A stretch of DNA of 64,000 nt from DALYDP01 sp964541635 (GTDB lineage: Bacteria; Patescibacteriota; Gracilibacteria; Peribacterales; Peribacteraceae), in the NCBI GenBank assembly GCA_964541635.1, contig CAZIQM010000001.1, positions 1-64,000 of the forward strand, in the 5' to 3' direction. Within the stretch, counting starts at the first letter, position 1. The number at the start of each line of letters is the position of its first letter. Positions 40,801 to 48,293 of the stretch are shown one piece after another. Under the pieces are notes generated by a model. That model was not told the origin of the DNA. It was given only the letters and a program-made list of their open reading frames with translations, and searched no databases. A program made the translations under genes and the position numbers.

Positions 40801-43675
40801 CGACAACGACTTCGACGGCAAAGTCGACTTCCCGCAGGATCCCGGTTGCGCCAGCAAACAGGATAACGATGAATTCAACGCCCCGTTGCCCGCCTGCCAG
40901 GACGGCATCGACAACGACGGCGACGGACGCGTCGACCTCCAGGATCCGGGCTGCAGCGGCCCCACTGACACGAACGAAGGCGACGAAGCGCAGTGCCAGG
41001 ACCTCCGCGACAACGACGGGGACGGCCTGACGGACTTCCCCTTCGATCCGGGCTGCGCGAGCCCCTCGGATAACGACGAATTCAACCAGACCCAAACGGT
41101 GGACGTGCAGATCACGAAGACCGGCCCGGCGAGCGTCGTCCGCGGCCAGACCCTCGTCTACACGATCCAAGTCGGCAACGCCGGAAACGCGCAGGCCACG
41201 AACGTGACGGTCGTCGACCAGATCCCGGCCGGCGTCACCTTCAACGACAACGCCAGCTACTTCCCCTGCCAGCAGCAGGGCAACCAGGTCTCGTGCCCCA
41301 TCGGCACGCTGCCCGCGGGCGTGTTCGGCTCGTTCCAGATCTCCTTCGACGTCCCGACGGTCCCGAACTGCGTCCAAGGCCAGACGCAGCCCATCGTGAA
41401 TACGGCGACGATCACCGCGACCGAAGACAGCGCGACGACGGGTAACAACGCGTCGTCGACGGCGAACGCCCCGGCGCGCGTCGATTGCCCCGCCTCGCCC
41501 CAGTGCTCCGACGGCATCGATAACGACGCCGACGGCGCCACGGACTTCCCGAACGACTTCAGCTGTTCCTCCCCGACCGACACCGACGAAACGAACCCGA
41601 AGGCGGCCTGCCAGGACGGCTTCGACAACGACTTCGATGGTCTCACAGACTTCCCGTTGGACCCCGGTTGCGCCAGCAAACAGGACAACGACGAAGCCAA
41701 CGCCCCGGCCACGCAGTGCACCGACGGCATCGATAACGACGGCGACGGACGCATCGACACGCAGGACGCGGGCTGCGCCAACCCGACGGACAACAACGAA
41801 GGCGACGGCGCCGCCGACCTCGGCGTCACGCTGAACGGCCCGTCGACGGTGCAGGGCGGCACGAACGCCACGTACATCGCGACGATCTCGAACAACGGCC
41901 CCGACGCCGTCACCACGCCCGCCACGATCCGCATCGCGATCCCGAACGGCGTCACCTTCAACCCGAACTCCTCCAGCCCCGGCTGCGTCCAGAACGGCAA
42001 CGCGGTGGTCTGCTCGGGCATCACGCTCGGCACGACCTTCCCGAACAACCAGACGCAACGCACGATCTCGTTCTCGGTCCCGGGAAACCAACTCGGTTCC
42101 CGCGGCACGAACCTGATCGACATCGCGTTCGGCGTCGAGACGGCGCAGGCGCAGGCGGTGGGCGTGTGCAACACGACGATCGTCGTGACGGTGACGATCC
42201 CGCAGAACGCCAACCCCGATCCGAACCAGACGAACAACACGGCCACGGTCTCGACGTTCGTGTCCTGCCAGCAGTTCCAGTGCAGCGACGGCATCGACAA
42301 CGACGGCGACGGACGCACGGACTTCCCGAGCGATCCGGGCTGCACCTCGGCCCAGGACAACAACGAAGGCGACGAAGCCGCGTGCCAGGACCGCCGCGAC
42401 AACGACGGCGACGGCCTCGTGGACTGGCCGCTCGATCCGGGCTGCGTGAGCCCGACGGACACCGACGAATTCAACGCCCCGTTGCCCGCCTGCAGCGACG
42501 GCCAGGACAACGACCATGACGGCCGCATCGACATGCTCGATCCGGGCTGCAGCAACCCGCAGGACACCAACGAAGGCGACGATCCCGCCTGCAGCGACCG
42601 CATCGACAACGACAACGACGGCTTGGTCGACTGGCCGCTCGATCCGGGCTGCGTCGGCCCGACCGACACGGACGAAACCAACGCCCTGCCCCAGTGCAGC
42701 GACGGCCTCGACAACGACTTCGACGGCAAGGTCGACATGCTCGATCCGGGCTGCAGCAGCCCGCAGGACAACAACGAAGGCGATGATCCGGTCCAATCCG
42801 GCTGCGTCGAGATCACGAAGCAGACGTTCGACCCGCACGGCACGGCGCTCCCGGTGACCGCGCAGTTCACGTTCATCCTCGACGCCACCCGCGTCGCCTA
42901 CAACGATTCCACGGGCCGCGCGCGCTTCGATAACGTCCTCGCCGGCACCCACACGGTCGCCGAAATCATCCCGTCCGGTTGGACGCAGCTGTCGATCACG
43001 CCGGCCAACGGCCTCGTGACGGTCGCCCCCGGCCAGACCTGCGCCCAGATCACCTTCCGCAACCGCCAGGTGTTCGTCGCCAACGCGCAGTGCAACGACG
43101 GCTACGACAACGACGGCGACGGATTGGTCGACTACCCGCAGGACACGGGCTGCTCCAGCGCCACGGACAACGACGAGTACAACAGCACGTTCGTGCCGCA
43201 GTGCCGCGACGGCATCGACAACGACGGCGACGGGCTGAGCGACTACCCGCTGGACCCGGGCTGCGCGAACCAGGACGACAACAACGAGCAGAACCAATCG
43301 GTGACGCCCGCCTGTTCCGACAACCTGGATAACGACGGCGACGGCCTGAAGGACTACCCGGCCGATCCGGGCTGCGCCAACGCGCTCGACACCGACGAAA
43401 CGAACGCCGCCGGCTCCTACGCCTGCAACGACAACGTCGACAACGACGGCGACGGCGTGAAGGACTTCCCGCAGGATCCGGGCTGCTCCAGCGCCACGGA
43501 CAACGACGAGTTCAACTTCCGCGTCCCGCGCTGCTCCGACGGCATCGATAACGACGGCGACGGATTGAAGGACTATCCCCAGGACACCGGCTGCACCACG
43601 CCGTACGACGACAACGAGTACAACGACCGCCTGTGGCTCGACCGCTGGCGCGAGTGGTGGAACTGGAACTGGTAA
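37865..43675 (+). CDS. Giant secreted protein with 24 Asp-rich Ca-binding-type repeats
   Basis: A 1936-residue protein with a signal-like N terminus (TASALLLTTIAVQLHVSGALS). It carries 24 copies of a 28-31 residue unit, C-x-DG-x-DNDGDG-xx-D-xx-x-DPGC-xxxx-DNDE, from about residue 193 to near the end. Asp-rich DxDxDG loops like these bind calcium in thrombospondin type 3-like proteins; each unit also has two cysteines. DUF11-like domains sit between repeat groups (for example YTITVRNNGNVAAQNVNVYD), and one prealbumin-like domain (GCVEITKQTF...FRNRQ) lies near residue 1645. The C terminus is WREWWNWNW with no membrane anchor. Probably a rigid, calcium-dependent surface fibre. Confidence 0.85.
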   Translation: MVRSTLQKRTASALLLTTIAVQLHVSGALSALQNTPVFRPFIGVPAAEAQTTGFYDEGAMPKYGKTWIASITCRDSNGATTTIGGTGNPEVVKNAVRQAIANRGLGLTPPNNPIVRTDGGTGAGFNWNDNSGTPALNDLNAVCQILGYPTYISSTCRDEERSGIYPNGKCNFHSPEDNQLSRLSGTFTTSACSDGVDNDGDGRVDFPSDPGCVNAQDTDEADPTNNARCLSIITPNVINVGQQFQATVTMQNNGGTTWSTSNYKLSSENPMDNLTWGINRVDLPQNTAVNGSATFTFTATAPSTQGTYNFDFGMVQTNLGHFGEICRKSLTLTPVQCPSSTVNATFEGNQGPWEDVAPNGDAKAPTFVGNVQPGTVMKVNSVNGTYSARIYGGVDQLPVSCDNGTLSFTGNSNSTISSIKLNAIGSNGVTVPNGATRAFVSHDEPGSFNYFDNSGNRDHRAPCQVNFGIVPTSCQQPQCRDGLDNDGDGLTDFPADPGCINQDDNDESPRNIGNLDVEKVLDGQIVPGQTAQYTITVRNNGNVAAQNVNVYDYFLDDQDLKYVPFTYVSSAGVNCSYQSGLQQVSCPVGTVAAGSTVTITLRFNVPQTQSCNTQVKNRVDAWINGQQAGADTDDVSSGVQCPFQCSDGRDNDGDGLTDFPQDPGCVNAQDNDEFNAPQCQDGIDNDQDGVTDYPNDFSCSSPTDNDETNPKAACQDGLDNDNDGRVDFPQDVGCVNNQDNDETDPYTFLYVYKTGPVDATRGSNIPYTINVRNNGASIAQNVVVQDIFPTGLSFVAAQSTAGCTAGPNTITCNVGAIQPGQDKELTLVFTATTTVACEGIVQNRAQATASNVQGTSVGNQWSTTIHCTAQCQDGIDNDGDGATDYPNDFSCSSPTDTDETNPKAACQDGVDNDGDGLTDFPQDPGCVSKQDNDESNASQCNDGIDNDGDGATDYPNDFSCSSPTDTDETNPKAACQDGFDNDFDGKVDFPQDPGCASKQDNDEFNAPLPACQDGIDNDGDGRVDLQDPGCSGPTDTNEGDEAQCQDLRDNDGDGLTDFPFDPGCASPSDNDEFNQTQTVDVQITKTGPASVVRGQTLVYTIQVGNAGNAQATNVTVVDQIPAGVTFNDNASYFPCQQQGNQVSCPIGTLPAGVFGSFQISFDVPTVPNCVQGQTQPIVNTATITATEDSATTGNNASSTANAPARVDCPASPQCSDGIDNDADGATDFPNDFSCSSPTDTDETNPKAACQDGFDNDFDGLTDFPLDPGCASKQDNDEANAPATQCTDGIDNDGDGRIDTQDAGCANPTDNNEGDGAADLGVTLNGPSTVQGGTNATYIATISNNGPDAVTTPATIRIAIPNGVTFNPNSSSPGCVQNGNAVVCSGITLGTTFPNNQTQRTISFSVPGNQLGSRGTNLIDIAFGVETAQAQAVGVCNTTIVVTVTIPQNANPDPNQTNNTATVSTFVSCQQFQCSDGIDNDGDGRTDFPSDPGCTSAQDNNEGDEAACQDRRDNDGDGLVDWPLDPGCVSPTDTDEFNAPLPACSDGQDNDHDGRIDMLDPGCSNPQDTNEGDDPACSDRIDNDNDGLVDWPLDPGCVGPTDTDETNALPQCSDGLDNDFDGKVDMLDPGCSSPQDNNEGDDPVQSGCVEITKQTFDPHGTALPVTAQFTFILDATRVAYNDSTGRARFDNVLAGTHTVAEIIPSGWTQLSITPANGLVTVAPGQTCAQITFRNRQVFVANAQCNDGYDNDGDGLVDYPQDTGCSSATDNDEYNSTFVPQCRDGIDNDGDGLSDYPLDPGCANQDDNNEQNQSVTPACSDNLDNDGDGLKDYPADPGCANALDTDETNAAGSYACNDNVDNDGDGVKDFPQDPGCSSATDNDEFNFRVPRCSDGIDNDGDGLKDYPQDTGCTTPYDDNEYNDRLWLDRWREWWNWNW
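40517..40590 (+). repeat. 74-bp perfect direct repeat, copy 1
   Basis: Identical to 40724-40797 inside the Ca-repeat gene, starting TACCCGAACGACTTCAG. A third near-copy with a single mismatch over the core lies around 41548-41616. Confidence 0.85.
40724..40797 (+). repeat. 74-bp perfect direct repeat, copy 2
   Basis: Second identical copy, 207 bp (69 codons) after the first, in frame. Recombination between copies would delete or add exactly two repeat units. Confidence 0.85.
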
Positions 43676-43694
43676 ATCCGCCGATACTCACGAC

Positions 43695-43718
43695 GAGGGG
43701 GCCGAAAGGCCCTCTTTT
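43695..43718 (+). terminator. Terminator after the second giant gene
   Basis: GAGGGGGCC, loop GAAA, GGCCCTC and TTTTC. Confidence 0.8.
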
Positions 43719-43722
43719 CGTA

Positions 43723-44268
43723 TCAGAGCTCCACCACGAACTCCTTCACGATCTCGGGCACGACGGCGTAGAGCCCGTCCATGCCTTTGCGTTCTTCCTC
43801 GGAAAACGCGCTCACGACCCAGTTGGCCAGATCGACCTTCTCGGGCTTCGGGCCGATGCCCAGGCGCAAGCGCGGGAATCCTTCGCCGACGTGTTCGATG
43901 ATCGACTTCAGTCCGTTGTGCGTGCCGGCGCTGCCGGACTTCCGCAGGCGCGGCGTGCCGAGCGGCAGGTCGATGTCGTCGCAGACGACGAGCACGTTCT
44001 GCGCGGGATCGAGCTTGTAGAAATCGACGACCTTGCGGACCGCCTCGCCCGAGAGGTTCATGAACGTGTGGGGCTTGAGGAGCAGCACGGGCACGATGCC
44101 GATGCGCGCTTCGAGCGTCTCCCCGCCGAACTTCGGCGCCTGTTTCCAGTCGCCTGTGCCGTAGTGCTTGGCGAGTTCGTCGAGCGCGTGGAAGCCCGCG
44201 TTGTGCCGGGTCTTCTCGTACGCTTTGCCGGGATTCCCGAGGCCGACGATGACGAGGGAGGGCTTCAT
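43723..44268 (-). CDS. pth: Peptidyl-tRNA hydrolase
   Basis: This 181-residue enzyme frees tRNAs from prematurely released peptides. It has VGLGNPGKAYEKTRHNAGF with the catalytic His (H22) and conserved Asn, KPHTFMNLSGEAV, VCDDIDLPLG and SAGTHNGLKSI, as in bacterial Pth. The gene starts within the last four bases of the upstream HEPN-like gene (ATG overlapping TGA), so the PH-domain, HEPN-like and pth genes form one operon on the minus strand. Confidence 0.96.
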   Translation of the reverse strand: MKPSLVIVGLGNPGKAYEKTRHNAGFHALDELAKHYGTGDWKQAPKFGGETLEARIGIVPVLLLKPHTFMNLSGEAVRKVVDFYKLDPAQNVLVVCDDIDLPLGTPRLRKSGSAGTHNGLKSIIEHVGEGFPRLRLGIGPKPEKVDLANWVVSAFSEEERKGMDGLYAVVPEIVKEFVVEL

Positions 44269-44663
44269 CGCGAGAGGTGTTTGATGGCGTGCTCGAGGAC
44301 GCGCACCGCGCGGTCGATCTGCGCGGGGTTCGCGGACGCATCGTGCTCGTGCGCGAGGACATTGCGCAACTTATGCGCTTCCCACACCGCCTGGATGTTC
44401 GGGATGCGCGGACCGGCCTTCTTCAACTTGTCGCCGAGCGATCCCGCGAACCCGAGTTCCGCGAGCGCGAGGTCGAGCACCGTGTCCATCGACCAGACAC
44501 GCCGGACGGGGTCCTGTTGTGAAATGGCTTGCGCAAGCGCTTTTTCGACCTTCGCTTTCGACGCCCCCGACATGCCGCGGCGACGCGTTTTCAGCACGAC
44601 GCCGGCAAGGACGATCGCCGCCAGGAGCGCGAGGACGCCGACGGAGATCCACATCCCCGTCAT
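44265..44663 (-). CDS. Membrane-anchored HEPN-like protein
   Basis: This 132-residue protein has one N-terminal membrane helix (WISVGVLALLAAIVLAGVVL) and a helical soluble domain. The motif LRNVLAHE (R100 to H105) fits the RNxxxH signature of HEPN domains, many of which are RNases. It overlaps its neighbours by four bases on both sides, so it is translated together with the PH-domain protein and Pth. Whether the HEPN site is active or merely structural cannot be judged. Confidence 0.6.
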   Translation of the reverse strand: MTGMWISVGVLALLAAIVLAGVVLKTRRRGMSGASKAKVEKALAQAISQQDPVRRVWSMDTVLDLALAELGFAGSLGDKLKKAGPRIPNIQAVWEAHKLRNVLAHEHDASANPAQIDRAVRVLEHAIKHLSR

Positions 44664-45262
44664 TCGTCGTCTTCGTCGGAAGCGATGCCCAATTCCTTCA
44701 TGTTCATCTGGTTGGCGAGGAGCGACGAGAGCATCTTCTGCACCTCCTTGCCGTCGCGCAGGTTTTTCTTATGCAGGTACTTCTCCTGGTTCGCGAGGAG
44801 CAGCGACTCGATTTTCTTCGGGCGCTTCACCGACTCGAGCGACACGCTGTCGCCCGTCGAGATTTTTTCCACGGAGATCACGCCGACTTGCAGGAGCGTG
44901 CCGATCACGCCCTTGATCTCGTAACTCACGCCCTGGATGTCGCTGTAGAGGATGCGCGCCGATTCGCGGTGGAACCATCCGTGCCACGCGACGTCGATGA
45001 TCCCTTCGTTCGTGATGATCCACGCGTCGAGGAAGTAATCGAAGAAGCTGCGCAGCCACCACACGGCGACCACGGCGCCGAACACGCCGCAGAGGATGAA
45101 CATCGCGCGCGTCGGGAAGCCGACCGCGAGCAATGCATCGAAGGCGATCCACGCTGTGGGCCACAGGAGCGCCCTCACGCCGAGCAACCAGTGCTTGTGC
45201 ACCACGCGGACGAGCGTCTCGTCGTCGTCGAGATGCTTCGTGAAGAGCATTTTCTGCAGCAT
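44660..45262 (-). CDS. Membrane protein with bacterial PH-like (DUF304) domain
   Basis: The 200-residue protein has two membrane helices (about residues 25-70) followed by a bacterial PH-like domain: DYFLDAWIITNEGIIDV, then SARILYSDIQGVSYE and VGVISVEKIST. A charged tail with a possible coiled coil ends in DEDDE. TACAAT lies 7 nt before the ATG on the minus strand. First gene of the three-gene unit with the HEPN-like gene and pth. Role unknown. Confidence 0.8.
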   Translation of the reverse strand: MLQKMLFTKHLDDDETLVRVVHKHWLLGVRALLWPTAWIAFDALLAVGFPTRAMFILCGVFGAVVAVWWLRSFFDYFLDAWIITNEGIIDVAWHGWFHRESARILYSDIQGVSYEIKGVIGTLLQVGVISVEKISTGDSVSLESVKRPKKIESLLLANQEKYLHKKNLRDGKEVQKMLSSLLANQMNMKELGIASDEDDE

Positions 45263-45344
45263 CAGGCCGATTGTACCCGCGCGGGGCCGCGCGAAACAGG
45301 CCGATCCGCTGTACAGCCGGAGGCCGCGCTCCTACCATGCGGAC

Positions 45345-45995
45345 ATGGCGCACGCGCCCGCACAACGAGGGTTTTGGTTCCACGTTCTCGACGTCGTGTT
45401 CAACATCGCCGTGATCGTGGCGATCGTCACCGCGATCCGCACGTTCCTCGTGTCGCCGTTCAAAGTGGAAGGCAGTTCGATGGTCAGCACGCTCGAGGAC
45501 CACGAGTACATCGTCATCAACAAACTCGCGTACATCCTGGGAGACCCCAAGCGCGGCGACATCGTGGTGTTCCGTCCGCCGAGCGAGCCCAGCAAGTACT
45601 ACGTCAAGCGCGTCATCGGCGTGCCCGGCGACACCGTCGACATCCGCGGCGGCAACGTCTACGTCCGCCCGGACGGCGAGGAATCGGAAGCCGAGCTGGC
45701 GGAACCCTACCTGGACGAAAACAACCAAGGCGCGACCTACCGCCATCCGCCGAACAGCGGCGACCGGACGCCGACGGTCTACAAAGTGCCGGACAACGAA
45801 TACTTCCTCCTCGGCGACAACCGCCAAGGCAGCCACGATTCGCGCAGTTTCCGCGTCGACGGCAAGGAAGCCCCTTTCGTTCCGGACCAGGACATCAAGG
45901 GACGGGTCTGGTTCGTGGTGCTGCCGATCACGAAAGTGCACGCGTTTTCCGCCCCCGATTACGACCTCGAGGGGGCCGGAGACGCCCAGGAATAA
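45345..45995 (+). CDS. lepB: Signal peptidase I
   Basis: This 216-residue membrane protease cleaves signal peptides of exported proteins. One N-terminal helix (VVFNIAVIVAIVTAIRTFLV) precedes box B FKVEGSSMVSTL with nucleophile S45. The general base K88 lies in YYVKRVIGVPGD, and GDNRQGSHDSRSF is box E. The ATG follows TACCAT by 6 nt. The many secreted proteins in this window depend on it. secE and nusG follow under their own promoter. Confidence 0.95.
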   Translation: MAHAPAQRGFWFHVLDVVFNIAVIVAIVTAIRTFLVSPFKVEGSSMVSTLEDHEYIVINKLAYILGDPKRGDIVVFRPPSEPSKYYVKRVIGVPGDTVDIRGGNVYVRPDGEESEAELAEPYLDENNQGATYRHPPNSGDRTPTVYKVPDNEYFLLGDNRQGSHDSRSFRVDGKEAPFVPDQDIKGRVWFVVLPITKVHAFSAPDYDLEGAGDAQE

Positions 45996-45997
45996 GC

Positions 45998-46025
45998 TTG
46001 CAAACGCCTTCAGATAGCCTATAAT
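45998..46025 (+). promoter_or_regulatory. secE-nusG promoter
   Basis: TTGCAA (45998-46003), 16-nt spacer, perfect TATAAT (46020-46025). Confidence 0.75.
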
Positions 46026-46026
46026 G

Positions 46027-46051
46027 GCTTCGAGCCCCGAAGGGCTTTTTT
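46027..46051 (+). terminator. Terminator-like hairpin in the secE leader
   Basis: AGCCC, loop CGAA, GGGCT, then a T-run, at 46033-46051, right where transcription from TATAAT would begin. It could end lepB transcripts, or act on the secE-nusG mRNA as an attenuator. The 5-bp stem is short. Confidence 0.5.
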
Positions 46052-46064
46052 ACGAAGCACGCCT

Positions 46065-46256
46065 ATGCAGCCGATCATCACCTTCGTCCAAGATTCCATC
46101 GTCGAACTCCGCCAGGTCCGCTGGCCCACGCGCCAACAGGCCGTGCGTCTGTCGGGCATCGTGATCGCCTTCACGCTCGCGTGCACCGTGGTGTTCGGCG
46201 CCCTCGATTTCGGCCTGTCCGAACTCCTGCGGTATCTCTTGTCGTTCGCCGCGTAA
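46065..46256 (+). CDS. secE: Protein translocase subunit SecE
   Basis: This 63-residue single-helix subunit of SecYEG begins with an amphipathic segment (FVQDSIVELRQVRWPTRQQA) holding the conserved W-P-T motif. One membrane helix follows (IVIAFTLACTVVFGALDFGL). Short SecE of this form is typical of bacteria outside the Proteobacteria. nusG starts 22 nt downstream, the classical secE-nusG order. Confidence 0.93.
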   Translation: MQPIITFVQDSIVELRQVRWPTRQQAVRLSGIVIAFTLACTVVFGALDFGLSELLRYLLSFAA

Positions 46257-46278
46257 TCCCTTCCTTCCTCTTTTTCCC

Positions 46279-46824
46279 ATGGCAAAGCAGGACCCCAATG
46301 CAGGACGGAACTGGTACGTCGTTCACACCTACGCAGGGTACGAAGACGCTGTCGCCTCGGCGCTGAAACAGCGCATCGAGAGCTTCAACATGGGCGACTA
46401 CATCTTCGACGTGCAGGTGCCGAAGGAGAAGCAGCTCGTCTTCAAGAAGGGCGATCCGGTCGAGGAAGAGCGCAAGCTGTTCCCGGGCTACGTGCTCGTG
46501 GACATGAAGGTCACCGACGAATCGTGGTACCTCGTGCGCAACACGCCGAACGTCACGGGCTTCGTCGGCTCGGGCAACATCCCGGTGCCGGTCACGCCCG
46601 AGGAATTCGGCGTCATCCAGCGCCGCATCGGCGAACAGCAGGCGAAGTTCAAGAGCGACTTCCAGGTGGGCGACCTCGTCATCATCGTCGACGGTCCGTT
46701 CAAGAACTACGAAGGAACCGTGGACTCGGTCGACGTCGACAAGGGCAAGCTCACGGTGCTCGTGGTCATCTTCGACCGCGAAACGCCGGTCGAACTCGAC
46801 TTCACGCAGGTGAAGAAGAAGTAA
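46279..46824 (+). CDS. nusG: Transcription termination/antitermination protein NusG
   Basis: This 181-residue protein has the NGN domain (RNWYVVHTYAGYEDAVASAL, FPGYVLVDMKV, VRNTPNVTGFVG) and a C-terminal KOW domain (FQVGDLVIIVDGPFKNYEG). It binds RNA polymerase and couples it to ribosomes or Rho. The usual next genes rplK and rplA are absent; a terminator and murJ on the other strand follow. Confidence 0.96.
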   Translation: MAKQDPNAGRNWYVVHTYAGYEDAVASALKQRIESFNMGDYIFDVQVPKEKQLVFKKGDPVEEERKLFPGYVLVDMKVTDESWYLVRNTPNVTGFVGSGNIPVPVTPEEFGVIQRRIGEQQAKFKSDFQVGDLVIIVDGPFKNYEGTVDSVDVDKGKLTVLVVIFDRETPVELDFTQVKKK

Positions 46825-46847
46825 GCCCGCGCATCCAACGCATCCGC

Positions 46848-46873
46848 AAAGACCGGCCCCCGGCCGGTCTTTT
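46848..46873 (+). terminator. Terminator after nusG
   Basis: GACCGGCC and GGCCGGTC pair with a 3-nt loop, followed by TTTT; the end touches the murJ stop codon. Confidence 0.88.
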
Positions 46874-48189
46874 CATGCCGGCCGCAGCGTCCGCCGCGTG
46901 GCGAACGGGAGCAACGCCGCGAGGCCCGCGAGGGATATCGCCTGCCCCAAGAGGAACCCGAGCGGGATCGCCTGCACGCCGATGTGCGGTGCCAGCGCCC
47001 ACGCGACGACGATGGCGATCGCGCCGTTCACGACACTGAGCACGGCCGGCAACGCCGTGACGTGCAGCGAATAGTAGGAACGCAACACGAGGTGGTTGAG
47101 GCTCTCGAACGGGATGCTGACCGCGTACACGAGGATCGCCGCGGAGAACGACGCGTACACGCTATCGATGTGCACGAGCTTCGCCGCGATCGGGGTCGCC
47201 ACGACGAGCGCGATCGCCGCGGGCACGGTGAGCGCGACGATCGTCGTCACGCCTTTGCGCACGTACAACACGAAGCGGTCTTTTTCGCCGCGGGCCGCCG
47301 CTTGCGACATGAGCGGGAACGCCGACTGCGCGAGCGCGATGCCGATGACGCCGACGACGAACGATTGGAAATTGCGCGCGTTGCTGTTCACGACGATCGA
47401 TCCCGGCGACAGGCCCGACGCGATCGTGTCGAACAGCAGCAGCTGGAGTTGGAGCACGGCCAGCGCCGCCATGCGCGGCAGCATGAGAAGCCCCATCGTG
47501 GATAAATCGGGATCCCAGAAACGGAGCCTCGGCCTGTACCCCGACCACACGGCCCCCACTAGGCGGATGAGCACGTAGACGACGGCGCCGCCTAGCGTGC
47601 CGAGCATCGGACCGAGCGGTCCGTACGCGGGCGTCAGCCAGAGCGTGCCCATGATCGTGCCCGCGGTGTAGAGCACGGGCGTAAGGCCGTAGAGCCAATA
47701 TTTTTGGACGGTGACCAGGTATTGCCCGAGGCTGTTGCCGCACACGAAGAGGAAGTTCGTGAGCAGCGCGATGCGCCCGAATTGGATGTAGAGCTCCAGG
47801 GAGCGGCCGTCGAAATCGACGAGCGCGGGGGCCACGTACGGGAAGAGCAACCCGAAGGCGAGCGCGAGAGCGCCGAACACCAGCGAACCGATGCTCATGA
47901 CGCTCGAGAGCAAATCCGACGAATCCCCGCCCTTGGCGTGGGCGCGGGCCAGGAGCGGCACCAACACCGTCGCGATGCCCGACATCACCGTGAGCTGGAA
48001 GAGGAGGTCGCTGGGCCGGAAACTCGCGATGTAGGCGTCGACGACCGACAGGTCCCCCGAAAACGTCTGGTTAAGCAAGCGGTCGCGCAACAGCCCCGCC
48101 ACCGACGCCGCAGCTTGCGTGACCGCGAGGACGGCCGCGCCGCCGAGGATCCGGTGTTGCCCGACGTGCGCTTTCAGGAAGGCGAACAT
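46873..48189 (-). CDS. murJ: Lipid II flippase MurJ
   Basis: This 438-residue MOP-superfamily transporter moves lipid II across the membrane for peptidoglycan synthesis. It starts LGGAAVLAVTQAAASVAGLLRDR, with the basic residue typical of MviN/MurJ, then has about twelve helices. It is shorter than E. coli MurJ (511), ending after helix 12 or so, which is common. The start is 6 nt after TACCAT on the minus strand. Confidence 0.93.
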   Translation of the reverse strand: MFAFLKAHVGQHRILGGAAVLAVTQAAASVAGLLRDRLLNQTFSGDLSVVDAYIASFRPSDLLFQLTVMSGIATVLVPLLARAHAKGGDSSDLLSSVMSIGSLVFGALALAFGLLFPYVAPALVDFDGRSLELYIQFGRIALLTNFLFVCGNSLGQYLVTVQKYWLYGLTPVLYTAGTIMGTLWLTPAYGPLGPMLGTLGGAVVYVLIRLVGAVWSGYRPRLRFWDPDLSTMGLLMLPRMAALAVLQLQLLLFDTIASGLSPGSIVVNSNARNFQSFVVGVIGIALAQSAFPLMSQAAARGEKDRFVLYVRKGVTTIVALTVPAAIALVVATPIAAKLVHIDSVYASFSAAILVYAVSIPFESLNHLVLRSYYSLHVTALPAVLSVVNGAIAIVVAWALAPHIGVQAIPLGFLLGQAISLAGLAALLPFATRRTLRPA

Positions 48190-48293
48190 GGTTCCATGGT
48201 AGACGAACGCGATCAGGATGCGAAACGCCGACCCTGAACAGTCCCGCGGCGACACCCCCCGGTGTAGAGTCGGGGCATCTTTCCCGCTCCACG

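Noticed and set aside
39962..43297. A 1111-codon minus-strand frame
   Set aside because: Antisense of the Asp-rich repeats; its regularity merely mirrors the repeat gene.
38439..43620. Regular short repeats that could suggest a CRISPR array
   Set aside because: The repeats are in frame, encode DxDxDG loops, vary at third positions and have no constant-length unique spacers.
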